Assembly: GCA_947500445.1 (NCBI GenBank)
Contig: CANMSB010000005.1
Span: 1 to 64,000 of the forward strand
Length of the DNA: 64,000 bases
Source: an uncultured Flavobacteriaceae bacterium
GTDB lineage: Bacteria > Bacteroidota > Bacteroidia > Flavobacteriales > Flavobacteriaceae
Direction of reading: 5' to 3'
The translations under genes were made by a program, and so were the position numbers. The notes under the pieces are model-generated. The model saw only the letters and a list, made by a program, of their open reading frames with translations. It was not told the origin of the DNA and made no database searches. Positions 1-8,731 of this stretch are shown piece after piece. Numbering within the stretch: position 1 is the stretch's first letter; each line of letters begins with the position of its first letter.

Positions 1-473
1 AGGAGTGTGTGCATTTTTACCGCGGCGGTGGTCTTGCGGTATTTTGTCCAAGGGAACACGCTTAGGCACAAATGTATCAAAGAAGCGTCCAGGGCATAAA
101 CGGTATGGTCGATATCCATCTCCCTACACGGCGAACCCTGGTAAAGTCCGCGGGCGCGACCCATCAGCACCTGGGCGAAATCAGCATAAATACGCCAATC
201 CCTACGGCTATTGGCATCGGCCAGGGTAGAAAGGGAAACACCGGTGCGAAAACCAAAGTGGTAAAGCTGGTTCCCTCTCGATTGCAGGCAGACAACTATA
301 TCGCGAAGGCTTTCCCGAAAGGTCAATTGTCCGAACCCAAGGCAAAGGAACTGTTGCCAACAAGTTAACTTCCTAACCCGGAAATCACCTTGATAGCGTT
401 GAACGCATTTGTCAAACTCCTACCGCGGAACGAAATCCATCAGCTGGGAGAAAACGTACCTGCCCTGATTCAT
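1..473 (-). pseudogene. IS4-family transposase (DUF4372-type N-terminus), partial, with in-frame amber stop
   Basis: Reading the minus strand from ATG at 473 gives MNQGRYVFSQLMDFVPR, then TAG at 422-420, then a continuous frame to the window edge. That frame contains TCWQQFLCLGFGQLTFRESL and, near the edge, YALDASLIHLCLSVF. This is the classic start of Bacteroidetes IS4-type transposases: a DUF4372 segment followed by the first catalytic Asp of the DDE triad in YALD. The rest of the gene lies outside the window. The stop at codon 18 would abolish the protein unless translation reinitiates downstream, so I call it a decayed insertion sequence. No terminal inverted repeat or target duplication is obvious between 474 and 600. 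Family assignment is by motif recognition, not by search. Confidence 0.75.
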
Positions 474-932
474 TGGTAGTATATTTTAGTTTACCACCAA
501 AAAACGAACATTTCAAATCAAAAAATCAAAGAACGGCTGTAACTTGTATATTTTTAAGGTCTTTACAAAGATTACTATTACATTAACCGGACACTATTGA
601 CTAACCACTAACCACTAACCACTTTTTAGTACCCAGTACCTAGTATTCAGTATCAAGTACCTTACTGGCTACTATGGTTCAATAAAAGTGCTCCCTCTTT
701 AACCTGAGTTTGATATTTGAGTTTGAGTTTGAACTTTTTTAGTCTTTTGTCCTTTTTCTTTCAGCGAAGCGGTCTTTTTTCAATTAGCAATTCAAGGTGG
801 CTCATCGGATGGTAAAAGCAATTAGTGAATAGTTTAGTCCTGAATTTGCGCTTGAACTTGAGACTTGAGCTTTTTTTAGCACCCAATAGCACCCAATAGC
901 ACCCAATAGCACCCAGAACTCCCACACCTGCA
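474..932. other. Gene-free region with low-complexity direct repeats
   Basis: There is no credible gene. It holds a 7-bp tandem repeat (CTAACCA, three copies from 601), imperfect runs of the form AGTACC/AGTATC around 630-660, GAGTTTGA repeats around 704-730, and a 10-bp tandem repeat (AGCACCCAAT) at about 878-916 next to the stop of the dehydrogenase gene. Confidence 0.6.
878..916. repeat. 10-bp tandem repeat (AGCACCCAAT, about 4 copies)
   Basis: Four near-perfect head-to-tail copies of AGCACCCAAT lie about 17 bp downstream of the stop codon of the minus-strand dehydrogenase gene. No function is apparent; slipped-strand variation between strains is plausible. Confidence 0.7.
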
Positions 933-1991
933 CTAGGCCTTTTTTATCCACGCAACAACTTCCTCCGTTACTTCTTGTGTCGATGCATTCCCCCCAAGGT
1001 CGCGGGTAAGAACCTTTCCTTGGGAAGTCAACGCTTCTATGGCATTTAAAATCAATTGGGCACCTTCCGTTTCTCCAAGATGATCGAGCATCATGGCCCC
1101 GGTCCAAAAACAAGCGATAGGGTTGGCCAAATTTTTACCCGCAATGTCGGGGGCACTACCGTGCACCGGTTCGAACATACTCGGGTATTCTTTTTCTGGA
1201 TTGAGGTTGGCACCGGGCGCAATTCCCATACCACCTGCGATGGCCGGCCCAAGATCGGATAAAATATCCCCAAAAAGGTTGCTGGCAACCACTACGTCGA
1301 AAGTACTCGGCCGACCCACAAAATGCGCACTAAGGATATCGATATGAAATTGGGACTGCTCCACTTCGGGATATGCTTTACCCACTTCGCGAAAACGTTC
1401 GTCCCAAAAGGGCATGGTATGTACGATTCCGTTCGATTTTGTGGCACTTGCCAGTTTTTTGTTCCGTTTCGCTGCCAAGGTATAGGCATATTTCATAACG
1501 CGATCGACGCCCCTTCGCGTAAATACACTTTCCTGTACCACCATCTCGTGTTCGGTGCCTTCGTTCAAACGACCTCCAATAGAAGAGTATTCCCCCTCGG
1601 TGTTTTCGCGGACGATATAAAAATCGACATCCCCAGGATTTTTTAATGGGGAGTCCACACCCTTTAAAAGCCGTACGGGCCTGAGGTTGATGTACTGTTG
1701 AAACGTTCTGCGAATGGGTACGAGCAAACCCCATAACGAAACATGGTCGGGTACGCCCGGGTAGCCTACCGCCCCAAGAAAAATACCGTCACTGTCACGA
1801 AGCCGCTCCAAGCCGTCCGCCGGCATCATGGCCCCGGTTTTTTTATAGTGTTCACAGGAAAAGTCGTGGTTGGTATAGTTCATTTGAAAGCCGCAACTTG
1901 CGCCTACGGCATCCAACACCTTAAGAGATGCGGGAATTACTTCATTGCCGATCCCATCTCCGGGAACGGTCGCTATTTGATGTGTTCTCAT
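933..1991 (-). CDS. Tartrate/D-malate dehydrogenase-type decarboxylating dehydrogenase
   Basis: This 352-residue protein belongs to the NAD-dependent beta-decarboxylating dehydrogenases (isocitrate/isopropylmalate dehydrogenase superfamily). The start (TVPGDGIGNEV), the segment VDFYIVRENTEGEYS and the loop VASNLFGDILSDLGPAIAGG are those of tartrate dehydrogenase / D-malate dehydrogenase (TtuC/DmlA) rather than LeuB or Icd. Family enzymes oxidise D-malate, L-tartrate or related 2-hydroxyacids, with decarboxylation, using NAD and a divalent metal in the cytoplasm. It is the last gene of a minus-strand group with a hydrolase and two carboxylate-type transporters, which fits catabolism of an imported organic acid. 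The exact substrate cannot be read from the sequence. Confidence 0.85.
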   Translation of the reverse strand: MRTHQIATVPGDGIGNEVIPASLKVLDAVGASCGFQMNYTNHDFSCEHYKKTGAMMPADGLERLRDSDGIFLGAVGYPGVPDHVSLWGLLVPIRRTFQQYINLRPVRLLKGVDSPLKNPGDVDFYIVRENTEGEYSSIGGRLNEGTEHEMVVQESVFTRRGVDRVMKYAYTLAAKRNKKLASATKSNGIVHTMPFWDERFREVGKAYPEVEQSQFHIDILSAHFVGRPSTFDVVVASNLFGDILSDLGPAIAGGMGIAPGANLNPEKEYPSMFEPVHGSAPDIAGKNLANPIACFWTGAMMLDHLGETEGAQLILNAIEALTSQGKVLTRDLGGNASTQEVTEEVVAWIKKA

Positions 1992-2122
1992 ATATGTGTT
2001 TTTTAGTAATCGGTAGCTCCCAATATTTCAGATGGGAACGATGAATAGGTTTTTATTTTTTGATATCTGAACGGGTATCTGTTCTTGTTGGTCCATTGCG
2101 TTATATCGGTCCGCCTTTTCTA

Positions 2123-2995
2123 TTAGCCAAAAAATTGGATAAAGGCATCCAGGGTTTGATCGGGTGCTTCCTCCGGTAAATAGTGTCCGCAGGGCAATGC
2201 ATATCCGGTGACCTCGTCGGCCCATTTTTTCCATTCTTTTACAACATTATATTTTTTGCCTACATAACCCTTTTCGCCCCATAGACAGAGTGTTTCGCAA
2301 GGTATTTTTTTCCCGCTGTCGATATCCGATTGGTCATGTTCAAGGTCTATCGATGCCGAGGCCCTATAATCTTCGCAACTGGCGTGTATAGTCTCCGGGG
2401 TCAGGCAACGTCGGTATTCGGCCATGGCGGCTTCGGTAAATGCACCGCTATCCCTTCCCCATTGTCCAAATTTTTTCAATAGGAAGTACTCAGGATCTGC
2501 GCCGATCATTTTTTCCGGAATGTCCGCGGGCTGAATTAGAAAAAACCAATGAAAGTATGCCGTTGCGAACTCCATATCGGTCGTCTTATACATGGTGTAG
2601 GTCGGGGCAATATCCAATACGGCCAGTTTCGTTATCGCCTGTGGATGATCTAAGGCCATCCGATGAGCCACTCGGCCACCGCGATCATGCCCCGCCACGA
2701 AAAAAGAATCGAAGCCCAGGGCTTGCATCAACAACACTTGGTCTTTGGCCATTTCCCTTTTTGAATACGAACTGTGGTCGGGAACCGTGGCGGGCTTGCC
2801 GCTGTCACCGTATCCTCGGAGGTCGCTTGCCACAACGGTGTAGCGCTCGGCCAAAAATGGGGCTATTTTATGCCATATGACATGGCTTTGGGGGTATCCG
2901 TGCAATAATAATAAGGGTTTTCCTTTTCCACCTATCCGGTAATGGATGGTTGTGCCGTTAACCGTTGCCTTTTTTGTAGTAAACCCTTCGAACAT
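2123..2995 (-). CDS. Alpha/beta hydrolase, haloacetate (fluoroacetate) dehalogenase family
   Basis: This 290-residue alpha/beta-hydrolase has an Asp nucleophile in GHDRGGR (D104), with R105 and R108 beside it, a second Asp at 128 (AVLDIAP) and the catalytic His at 271 (CGHYLPEE). The cap carries the HW pair (H149, W150) and a Tyr (Y210, EDYRA). In fluoroacetate dehalogenases these same positions bind the carboxylate and hold the leaving halide, and the spacings match closely (nucleophile to second Asp 24, nucleophile to HW 45). The family reaction is hydrolysis of haloacetate to glycolate and halide. The gene starts 3 bp after the stop of the upstream transporter gene, so the two are probably cotranscribed. 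Other substrates, such as epoxides or esters, remain possible. Confidence 0.8.
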   Translation of the reverse strand: MFEGFTTKKATVNGTTIHYRIGGKGKPLLLLHGYPQSHVIWHKIAPFLAERYTVVASDLRGYGDSGKPATVPDHSSYSKREMAKDQVLLMQALGFDSFFVAGHDRGGRVAHRMALDHPQAITKLAVLDIAPTYTMYKTTDMEFATAYFHWFFLIQPADIPEKMIGADPEYFLLKKFGQWGRDSGAFTEAAMAEYRRCLTPETIHASCEDYRASASIDLEHDQSDIDSGKKIPCETLCLWGEKGYVGKKYNVVKEWKKWADEVTGYALPCGHYLPEEAPDQTLDAFIQFFG

Positions 2996-2998
2996 AAT

Positions 2999-4468
2999 TT
3001 ATGGTTTTAGTTTTTCTGGAAATTTGTCAATGGTGATATCCCAAAGTTCGGGTAACACATAATAAACGAAACCCGTTAGGATCACTATGGAGATGATGTT
3101 CATAAACAGCCCCTTTTGTACCATATCCGGTATACGGAGATATCCTGACCCGAACACTACGGCATTGGGCGGTGTAGCTACGGGAAGCATATACGCGCAA
3201 GATGCCGCGACCGCGGTTCCTACCATTAAAACAAAGGGATGGATATCTATGGTCAGGGCCATTGGTGCCAGAACGGGGAGCAACATGGCGGTAGTTGCCA
3301 GGTTGGAGGTGATTTCCGTGAGAAAATTGACCGCGGTTATCAGAACCAAGATCAAAAGCAAAAAGGACAGGTCGGTAAGCGAGGTCATTTGGTTTCCTAT
3401 CCAATTGGCCAGTCCGCTTACTTCAAAACCTTTGGCCAATGCCATGCCTCCACCGAACAGTAAGATGATGCCCCAAGGCATTTTTACGGCTTCTTCCCAA
3501 CCGATTAGGGCCCCTTTTTTATTTTTAGCGGGAATCAGAAAAAGCACAATGGCAAATACCATGGCGATAATGGTATCGTCCAATTGCGGTAGTATTTTTT
3601 GAAGCAGAAAAGAACGGGTAATCCAACAGAAAGCGGTGCTGGCAAAAACGATCGCCACCAGTTTTTCCTCATAGGTGATCTTGCCCAGGTTGGCCAACTG
3701 CTTTTTAATTTCGTCCTTTCCGCCGGGAAAATTTTCTTGGTCGAACGTAAAGGCAAAACGGGTTAAATACACCCAACAGATAAAGAGTAACAGAATAGCA
3801 ATGGGAAGCCCAAAAGCGAACCATTGCATAAAGGTAATCTCGTACCCGTAGGTGTCCAAGACCACTCCTGCCAAAACAAGATTGGGGGGCGTGCCGATCA
3901 AGGTCGCTATGCCTCCGATGGATGCACTGTAGGCGATGGATAGCATCAGGGCCTTTCCGAAGATGGTGTTTTCGTTTTTTACCGTTCCCGGATTGTCCTG
4001 CAATTGTTTAATGATCGCAATACCGATGGGCAACATCATTACCGAGGTGGCGGTGTTGGAAATCCACATGGATAAAAAGGCGGTGGCGACCATGAACCCC
4101 AAGATGATCTTTCGAACGTTGGACCCGATAATCTTTATAATATTCAGGGCTATACGCCTATGGAGGTTCCATTTTTCTATGGTGATGGCAATAATAAAGC
4201 CGCCCATATACAGAAAAATGTACTTGTGCCCAAAGGAGCCCGAAGTACTGGGGAGATCCAAACCTCCCGATAAGGGAAAAAGGACCAAGGGCAGCAGCGC
4301 TGTGGCGGCAATGGGGATGGCCTCTGTAATCCACCAAACGGCGATCCAGGCGGTGGTGGCCAAAATGGCGTTCGCCTCCTTTGACAAGCCTTCCGGATGA
4401 AAAAAGTTAAGAATGATCAAAAACAGTAAGGGTCCTAAAAAGAGACCGATTTTTTTGGTTGTGGGCAT
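2999..4468 (-). CDS. DASS/SLC13-family anion (dicarboxylate) transporter
   Basis: This 489-residue inner-membrane protein has about 11-12 hydrophobic segments. It shows the SLC13/DASS hallmarks: an SNT motif at 137-139 (SNTATSVMMLP), a second related motif (TSNLATTAMLLP) and TPPNAVVFGSGY near the C-terminus. Family members import di- or tricarboxylates (succinate, malate, tartrate, citrate) or sulfate, usually with sodium. The second SNT reads SNL, a small departure from characterised sodium-dicarboxylate symporters. It lies 1 bp downstream of the AEC permease gene and 3 bp upstream of the hydrolase gene. Together with the malate/tartrate dehydrogenase this makes organic-acid uptake the likely role. 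Confidence 0.85.
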   Translation of the reverse strand: MPTTKKIGLFLGPLLFLIILNFFHPEGLSKEANAILATTAWIAVWWITEAIPIAATALLPLVLFPLSGGLDLPSTSGSFGHKYIFLYMGGFIIAITIEKWNLHRRIALNIIKIIGSNVRKIILGFMVATAFLSMWISNTATSVMMLPIGIAIIKQLQDNPGTVKNENTIFGKALMLSIAYSASIGGIATLIGTPPNLVLAGVVLDTYGYEITFMQWFAFGLPIAILLLFICWVYLTRFAFTFDQENFPGGKDEIKKQLANLGKITYEEKLVAIVFASTAFCWITRSFLLQKILPQLDDTIIAMVFAIVLFLIPAKNKKGALIGWEEAVKMPWGIILLFGGGMALAKGFEVSGLANWIGNQMTSLTDLSFLLLILVLITAVNFLTEITSNLATTAMLLPVLAPMALTIDIHPFVLMVGTAVAASCAYMLPVATPPNAVVFGSGYLRIPDMVQKGLFMNIISIVILTGFVYYVLPELWDITIDKFPEKLKP

Positions 4469-4469
4469 A

Positions 4470-5375
4470 TCAACAAATTAAATAATACAATAGCATTAGG
4501 GTGCCGACGGATAGGGGAATGCCCACTCCTGGCATTAAAAGGGCCAGTTTTGGCCTCAGGTTTAACGATACGGCAACGATCGCTATAGTGTTCATAGAAC
4601 CGATGCCGGCCCCAAGAATACATATTTTTGCGATAAGCGTGTGTTGAAGCCCCAAAAAAAAGAAAAGCATATAAATGAGTACAGGTGCCAAAACCAGTTT
4701 GTAAAACTGGCCCAACCAAAGAAACTTCCGGTTTTCCCCAAATCCCTTGAGCTGTACTTGGAGCCCTATGGTGAAAAGGGCCAAAACGGAAAAAGGACTG
4801 CTCAGAAAGGTCAACACCGACTTGGTGGAGCTGTGGTGTTCATAATCGAAAAAGAGGAGCCACATGGCTATGAACATTGCTATAAAAGGTGGGAACTGTA
4901 CTATTTTCTTGACTATTACGGATGGTTTTGGCTGTTCTTGTGCGTACCAATATCCCGTTAAAATACCTACCGAATTGCATACGACAAGGGTGCCTGCAAT
5001 ACTCATTACAATACCATAGGAAAGCCCTTCATCGCCATAGAACAACTTAAAAAATGGAAATCCGACAAAAGAGATACTGCCGATACCGGAGGTCATGATC
5101 AATGCCGCCCTAACTTTTTTGGGAATGGGCGTAAGTTGGTGTACCGCCTCAAAAAAAAGAAGGGAGCACCCGTAAATGATCCAGGGCGTGATGAGCAGCC
5201 AGATATGGACGATATCGAATTTAAATTGGCTCAGATGCAGCAATATAAGCACCGGTAAAAAAAAGTAGATGAGTATTTTATTGAGCGATAGCGCAAAATT
5301 GGATGGCAATACGCTGAGGTTTCTTAGCAGATAACCGAGGGTAAAAGATGAGAAGAGAACAAAGTGATTTTCCAT
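4470..5375 (-). CDS. AEC-family permease (auxin efflux carrier type)
   Basis: This 301-residue, very hydrophobic protein has about 10 transmembrane segments in two repeats of five, as in the AEC family. Typical features are the N-terminal GYLLRNLSVLPSNFALSLNKILIYFFLP-like stretch and MTSGIGSISFVGFPFF in the middle. Bacterial AEC proteins such as MdcF and MleP-like carriers move malonate, malate and similar carboxylates, matching the neighbouring DASS transporter and the tartrate/malate dehydrogenase. The direction of transport cannot be told. Its ATG is only about 13 bp downstream (in the transcription direction) of a strong terminator-like hairpin behind the TonB receptor gene, so it may be expressed by read-through or from an unrecognised promoter. 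Confidence 0.8.
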   Translation of the reverse strand: MENHFVLFSSFTLGYLLRNLSVLPSNFALSLNKILIYFFLPVLILLHLSQFKFDIVHIWLLITPWIIYGCSLLFFEAVHQLTPIPKKVRAALIMTSGIGSISFVGFPFFKLFYGDEGLSYGIVMSIAGTLVVCNSVGILTGYWYAQEQPKPSVIVKKIVQFPPFIAMFIAMWLLFFDYEHHSSTKSVLTFLSSPFSVLALFTIGLQVQLKGFGENRKFLWLGQFYKLVLAPVLIYMLFFFLGLQHTLIAKICILGAGIGSMNTIAIVAVSLNLRPKLALLMPGVGIPLSVGTLMLLYYLIC

Positions 5376-5383
5376 GCCATTTT

Positions 5384-5413
5384 AAAACAGAGGCCCCGCT
5401 GGGCGGAGCCTCT
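5384..5413 (-). terminator. Hairpin between TonB receptor and AEC permease genes
   Basis: An 11-bp stem with one mismatch (AGAGGCCCCGC / GCGGAGCCTCT, loop TGG) is followed on the minus strand by TTTT. It lies just after the receptor gene's stop codon and immediately before the permease start. It may act as a terminator or attenuator that lowers expression of the downstream catabolic genes relative to the receptor. Confidence 0.65.
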
Positions 5414-5444
5414 ATAAACTAACTCAAACCAAACAAAAAACTAC

Positions 5445-8400
5445 TTAAAAAGTAACGTTCAAACCCGTAAAGTAATAGGAGCCGTTGAACCCGAACTGAT
5501 TGGAATTCCTGGAATACGGAATTTGCCCGTTCGCATACGAACTGGCTTGGCCAACAAAACCATCCGCGGTATTGTTGTACTTGTCGGGGTATACATCAAA
5601 AATATTGTTCGCTCCCAGTGTGAAGCGGAAATTTTCGCTTAGGGCATAAGAAACGCTAAGGTCCGTTATGGCCTTCGCGGCAAAGGTCTGTATGTTGTTG
5701 GGTCCCGCTCCTGCCGATACGTTGGAATCGGCGAGGTCGAGCCCCCTACTGGATGCTTGTACGGATCCAAAATTGGTGAGCCTCCCGGTTATGCCAAAAC
5801 GCCCGGTATTGTAGTTGACGTTCATGAGCAGTTTGTTTCGGGGTTGTGCCACTTCGATCAGTTCGGTGGCGACCGCCCCTAAAAGTTTCTGACCTTGAAA
5901 TTCCTCGGCTGCCCCGGCCAATATTTCGGCAGGTGTATCCTTTTGGCTTTTTACCTTGGTTTCGTTTATGGTAAAGGCAATACTGGCATTAATACTGCTC
6001 TTCTCCGAAAATGCCTTCTTGTAGGAGGTTACAAAATCGATACCCCTGGTTTGGGTACTGATGTGGTTCGTAAAAAAACGGATTTCCCGTGCATCGGTAA
6101 ACAAGGCGGCCACCGCAGGGAAATCGCCAGTGTTCAACCGTTCCGATATGACGATCCGGTCGTCGATATCGATTTGAAAAGCGTCCAAGGTAAACAATAG
6201 GGCGCCTCCTGCCGCTTTTGCCGTAATACCAAAGTTATAGTTATTGGATATTTCCGCTTCCGGATCTTCTACTCCCAACTGCGCCAAGCGTTCATCGTCG
6301 CTCGATACCTGTTTGGTGATGACGATTACGCCGTTTTGTACGGTTGAGGTATTTACACGGTTTCCGATCTGCGCCAATGACGGTGCCCTGAAACCTCGGT
6401 TGAACGAGCCTCGAAGGGCCAGGTTATCGGTTAGCTTATAACGTGCCGCCAGCTTACCGGAAAGATTGCTCCCAAAATCGCTATAGTTTTCAAAACGAAG
6501 GGCCGCACCTACGAGAAAAGCATCCGAGAAGTCTTTTTCGACATCCGCATATAGGGCAACGTTACTTCTGCTAAGGTCGTTCTCGTCCTCTAGGGCGATA
6601 CCCGGCCGTGCACTGGATCCAACATCCTTACCGTCGGTCGCCGCCAAGGGGCCTACCTCATACGATTCCGGAGATCCCGATATCAACAAAAAGTTATCGT
6701 TTCGGTACTGTGCCCCGAACGCGAGGTTAAAACTCTCGGAAAGCGCTTTGGACATGTTCAATTCCATGATCTGTTGCCTAAAATCGTAACGCCCTACCTT
6801 GAATTCCGTAGGGGTGGCCGAACCTAGCGAAGGGTTGGTCGTTTGGTTGGCGAACAAGTCCAAATAGTTACGGCCAAAGCTATAACTCAGATCATAATTC
6901 CATTTATCGGCCGTAATGCGATCGATACCGACTACCGTCGACACATCGAAGGAGGTTCCCGGTAACTCAGGTACATAACCATCCGGAAAAACCGACAGTA
7001 CGGCACGGCTGCTACGGCTCGGGTTTCTGAAGAAACCGAAAGCAAGGATATCTTTTCGGGACACCCCGCCAAAACTGTACAGTTTCCATTCATTACCAAA
7101 GGGAAGCCCCATGTTGTAGAAGGCCTGATAGGTTTCATTTTCATTAGATCCGTAATTCCCGACTACGAAATCGCCCTGGGGGTACACCCCTCTATCTTGC
7201 CTTGGGTTTGCCGTGTCATAGGGAAAGGCGGTTGTTGGTCCCGTAACATCGTAATCGTCCGGAGTGTCGGGATATATACTGCCCGTATAAGGGTCGGACC
7301 GATTGGTACCGCTGAAAGTAAAAGTTTCAAATGTAAAGTTGAAATAACTGTTTTCTTTTCCTAATCCAAAACCGTAGTTGAGACTGTGTTTAAAGGTTAC
7401 CCCGTCGCCTTCCTTGTGAATTCCGGCGGTCCCGTTGTAGGTGCCTACCCCAACAGAGTTGTTCAAGCTAAGGTTGATAATACCCGCAATAGCATCGGAA
7501 CCGTACTGTGCGGCCGCACCGTCGCGAAGTACTTCGATCCGTTTCAATGCTCCGGCGGGAATGGAGTTTAAATCGGTTACAATGGTTCCCAATCCAGGGG
7601 CCACGTTGAGGTTCAGGGTAGAAAACTGGTGTCTTCTTTTTCCGTTGATCAGTACCAGCGACTGATCGGGGGACATCCCTTTCAGGGTAGCGGGTTCCGC
7701 ATAGTTCGTTGTACCGTTCACGCCATATTTTGCGGAGTTAAAGGACGGTGACGCAAATTGGATCTGCTGTCCCAGGTCCGTTTGTCCGGTAGCGGCCAAT
7801 TCTTTTGCTTCCACCACATCTACCGGTACTGGCCGGTCGACATCGGTTCTTGGTTTTCCACGGGAACCGACGATTACCACGTCCTCCAATTGTGCCGTGG
7901 CGGCCTCTAACTGAACCGTAATGTTGTCCTTGTCCGATATAGCCACTTCCACGGTCTTGAAACCGATATAGGAAATGACCAAGGTAGTGCCCCCATCGGG
8001 GATCTGTATGGTAAAATTACCGTCAAAGTCGGTTTGCGTGCCCGTTGTAGAGCCTTTGACCAATACGTTTGCACCGGGCAAAGGGTCGCCATTGTCGTCG
8101 TTAACGGTACCGCTGACTTCTCGGTCCTGGGCGATTTTTTTTGCCGTAGTGTCCGTTTTTTGTTTTCGGGTAAGCACGATCTGTTTTTTAACGACCTCGT
8201 ATTGGATATCCGATCGAAGAAAAATATGTGAAAGAATATCGCCGATAGGGCGTTTTACCGCCTTTACGCTGACGATACGCTGGAGGTCGACATCTTTGCG
8301 GTTGTATAAAAACTTAAAGTCGGATACCGATTCGATTTTTCGGATCACTTCGTTTACCGAAACACTGTTCATATCTAGCGATAGTTTGGTGTTTTGGGCA

Positions 8401-8522
8401 TAGGCATCGTTCGCTTTCAGTTGAAACAAACAAATGACTACAAAGAATAGGGTAAGCTTCATTTTCAGGTCAAATTTCCAAAGAGAGTGTTCAAAACCTC
8501 CGGAATTATTGGTTTTTTTCAT
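5445..8522 (-). CDS. TonB-dependent outer-membrane receptor with STN domain
   Basis: This receptor of 1025 residues has, in order: a signal peptide after an N-terminal extension (MKLTLFFVVICLFQLKAND), an STN (secretin/TonB short N-terminal) domain at about 45-120, a carboxypeptidase-regulatory-like beta-sandwich at about 137-215 (SGTVNDDNGDPLPGANVLVK), a plug at about 225-350 and a 22-strand-type barrel ending in Phe. An STN domain normally contacts a FecR anti-sigma factor, and a FecR gene lies directly upstream on the same strand. No SusD partner is present, so it is not a standard SusC/D glycan transporter. Its location before carboxylate transporters and a dehalogenase-like enzyme suggests uptake of an organic acid or its metal chelate; this is inference. 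Confidence 0.9.
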   Translation of the reverse strand: MKKTNNSGGFEHSLWKFDLKMKLTLFFVVICLFQLKANDAYAQNTKLSLDMNSVSVNEVIRKIESVSDFKFLYNRKDVDLQRIVSVKAVKRPIGDILSHIFLRSDIQYEVVKKQIVLTRKQKTDTTAKKIAQDREVSGTVNDDNGDPLPGANVLVKGSTTGTQTDFDGNFTIQIPDGGTTLVISYIGFKTVEVAISDKDNITVQLEAATAQLEDVVIVGSRGKPRTDVDRPVPVDVVEAKELAATGQTDLGQQIQFASPSFNSAKYGVNGTTNYAEPATLKGMSPDQSLVLINGKRRHQFSTLNLNVAPGLGTIVTDLNSIPAGALKRIEVLRDGAAAQYGSDAIAGIINLSLNNSVGVGTYNGTAGIHKEGDGVTFKHSLNYGFGLGKENSYFNFTFETFTFSGTNRSDPYTGSIYPDTPDDYDVTGPTTAFPYDTANPRQDRGVYPQGDFVVGNYGSNENETYQAFYNMGLPFGNEWKLYSFGGVSRKDILAFGFFRNPSRSSRAVLSVFPDGYVPELPGTSFDVSTVVGIDRITADKWNYDLSYSFGRNYLDLFANQTTNPSLGSATPTEFKVGRYDFRQQIMELNMSKALSESFNLAFGAQYRNDNFLLISGSPESYEVGPLAATDGKDVGSSARPGIALEDENDLSRSNVALYADVEKDFSDAFLVGAALRFENYSDFGSNLSGKLAARYKLTDNLALRGSFNRGFRAPSLAQIGNRVNTSTVQNGVIVITKQVSSDDERLAQLGVEDPEAEISNNYNFGITAKAAGGALLFTLDAFQIDIDDRIVISERLNTGDFPAVAALFTDAREIRFFTNHISTQTRGIDFVTSYKKAFSEKSSINASIAFTINETKVKSQKDTPAEILAGAAEEFQGQKLLGAVATELIEVAQPRNKLLMNVNYNTGRFGITGRLTNFGSVQASSRGLDLADSNVSAGAGPNNIQTFAAKAITDLSVSYALSENFRFTLGANNIFDVYPDKYNNTADGFVGQASSYANGQIPYSRNSNQFGFNGSYYFTGLNVTF

Positions 8523-8573
8523 AATTTCGTGTTCTATTTTGGTTTAAAATCATTTTAAATCACACTTAATGAA

Positions 8574-8605
8574 ATCGGGAAATGTGTCCGCATTTTCCGA
8601 TTTTT
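8574..8605. terminator. Possible hairpin between fecR and TonB receptor genes
   Basis: An imperfect dyad (TCGGGAAATG / CATTTTCCGA) sits in the 209-bp gap between the fecR stop and the receptor start. The T-run is on the plus-strand side, so it is not a textbook terminator for the minus-strand genes. It could be an attenuator or a processing site. Confidence 0.3.
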
Positions 8606-8731
8606 CTATTTAAGCGCTACGGTACCTAATTTGTCATGGTGTATTCATATATGTGGTGTTTTAAGTTTGTTATCGTTTAGCGCACTCCTGTTCTCCTGTC
8701 GCTGCAGTACGTATATTGTGGTGTTTCTGTA

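Noticed and set aside
5-368. Two plus-strand open frames at the left edge
   Set aside because: They are shadows of the minus-strand IS4 transposase, whose reading frame carries recognisable motifs.
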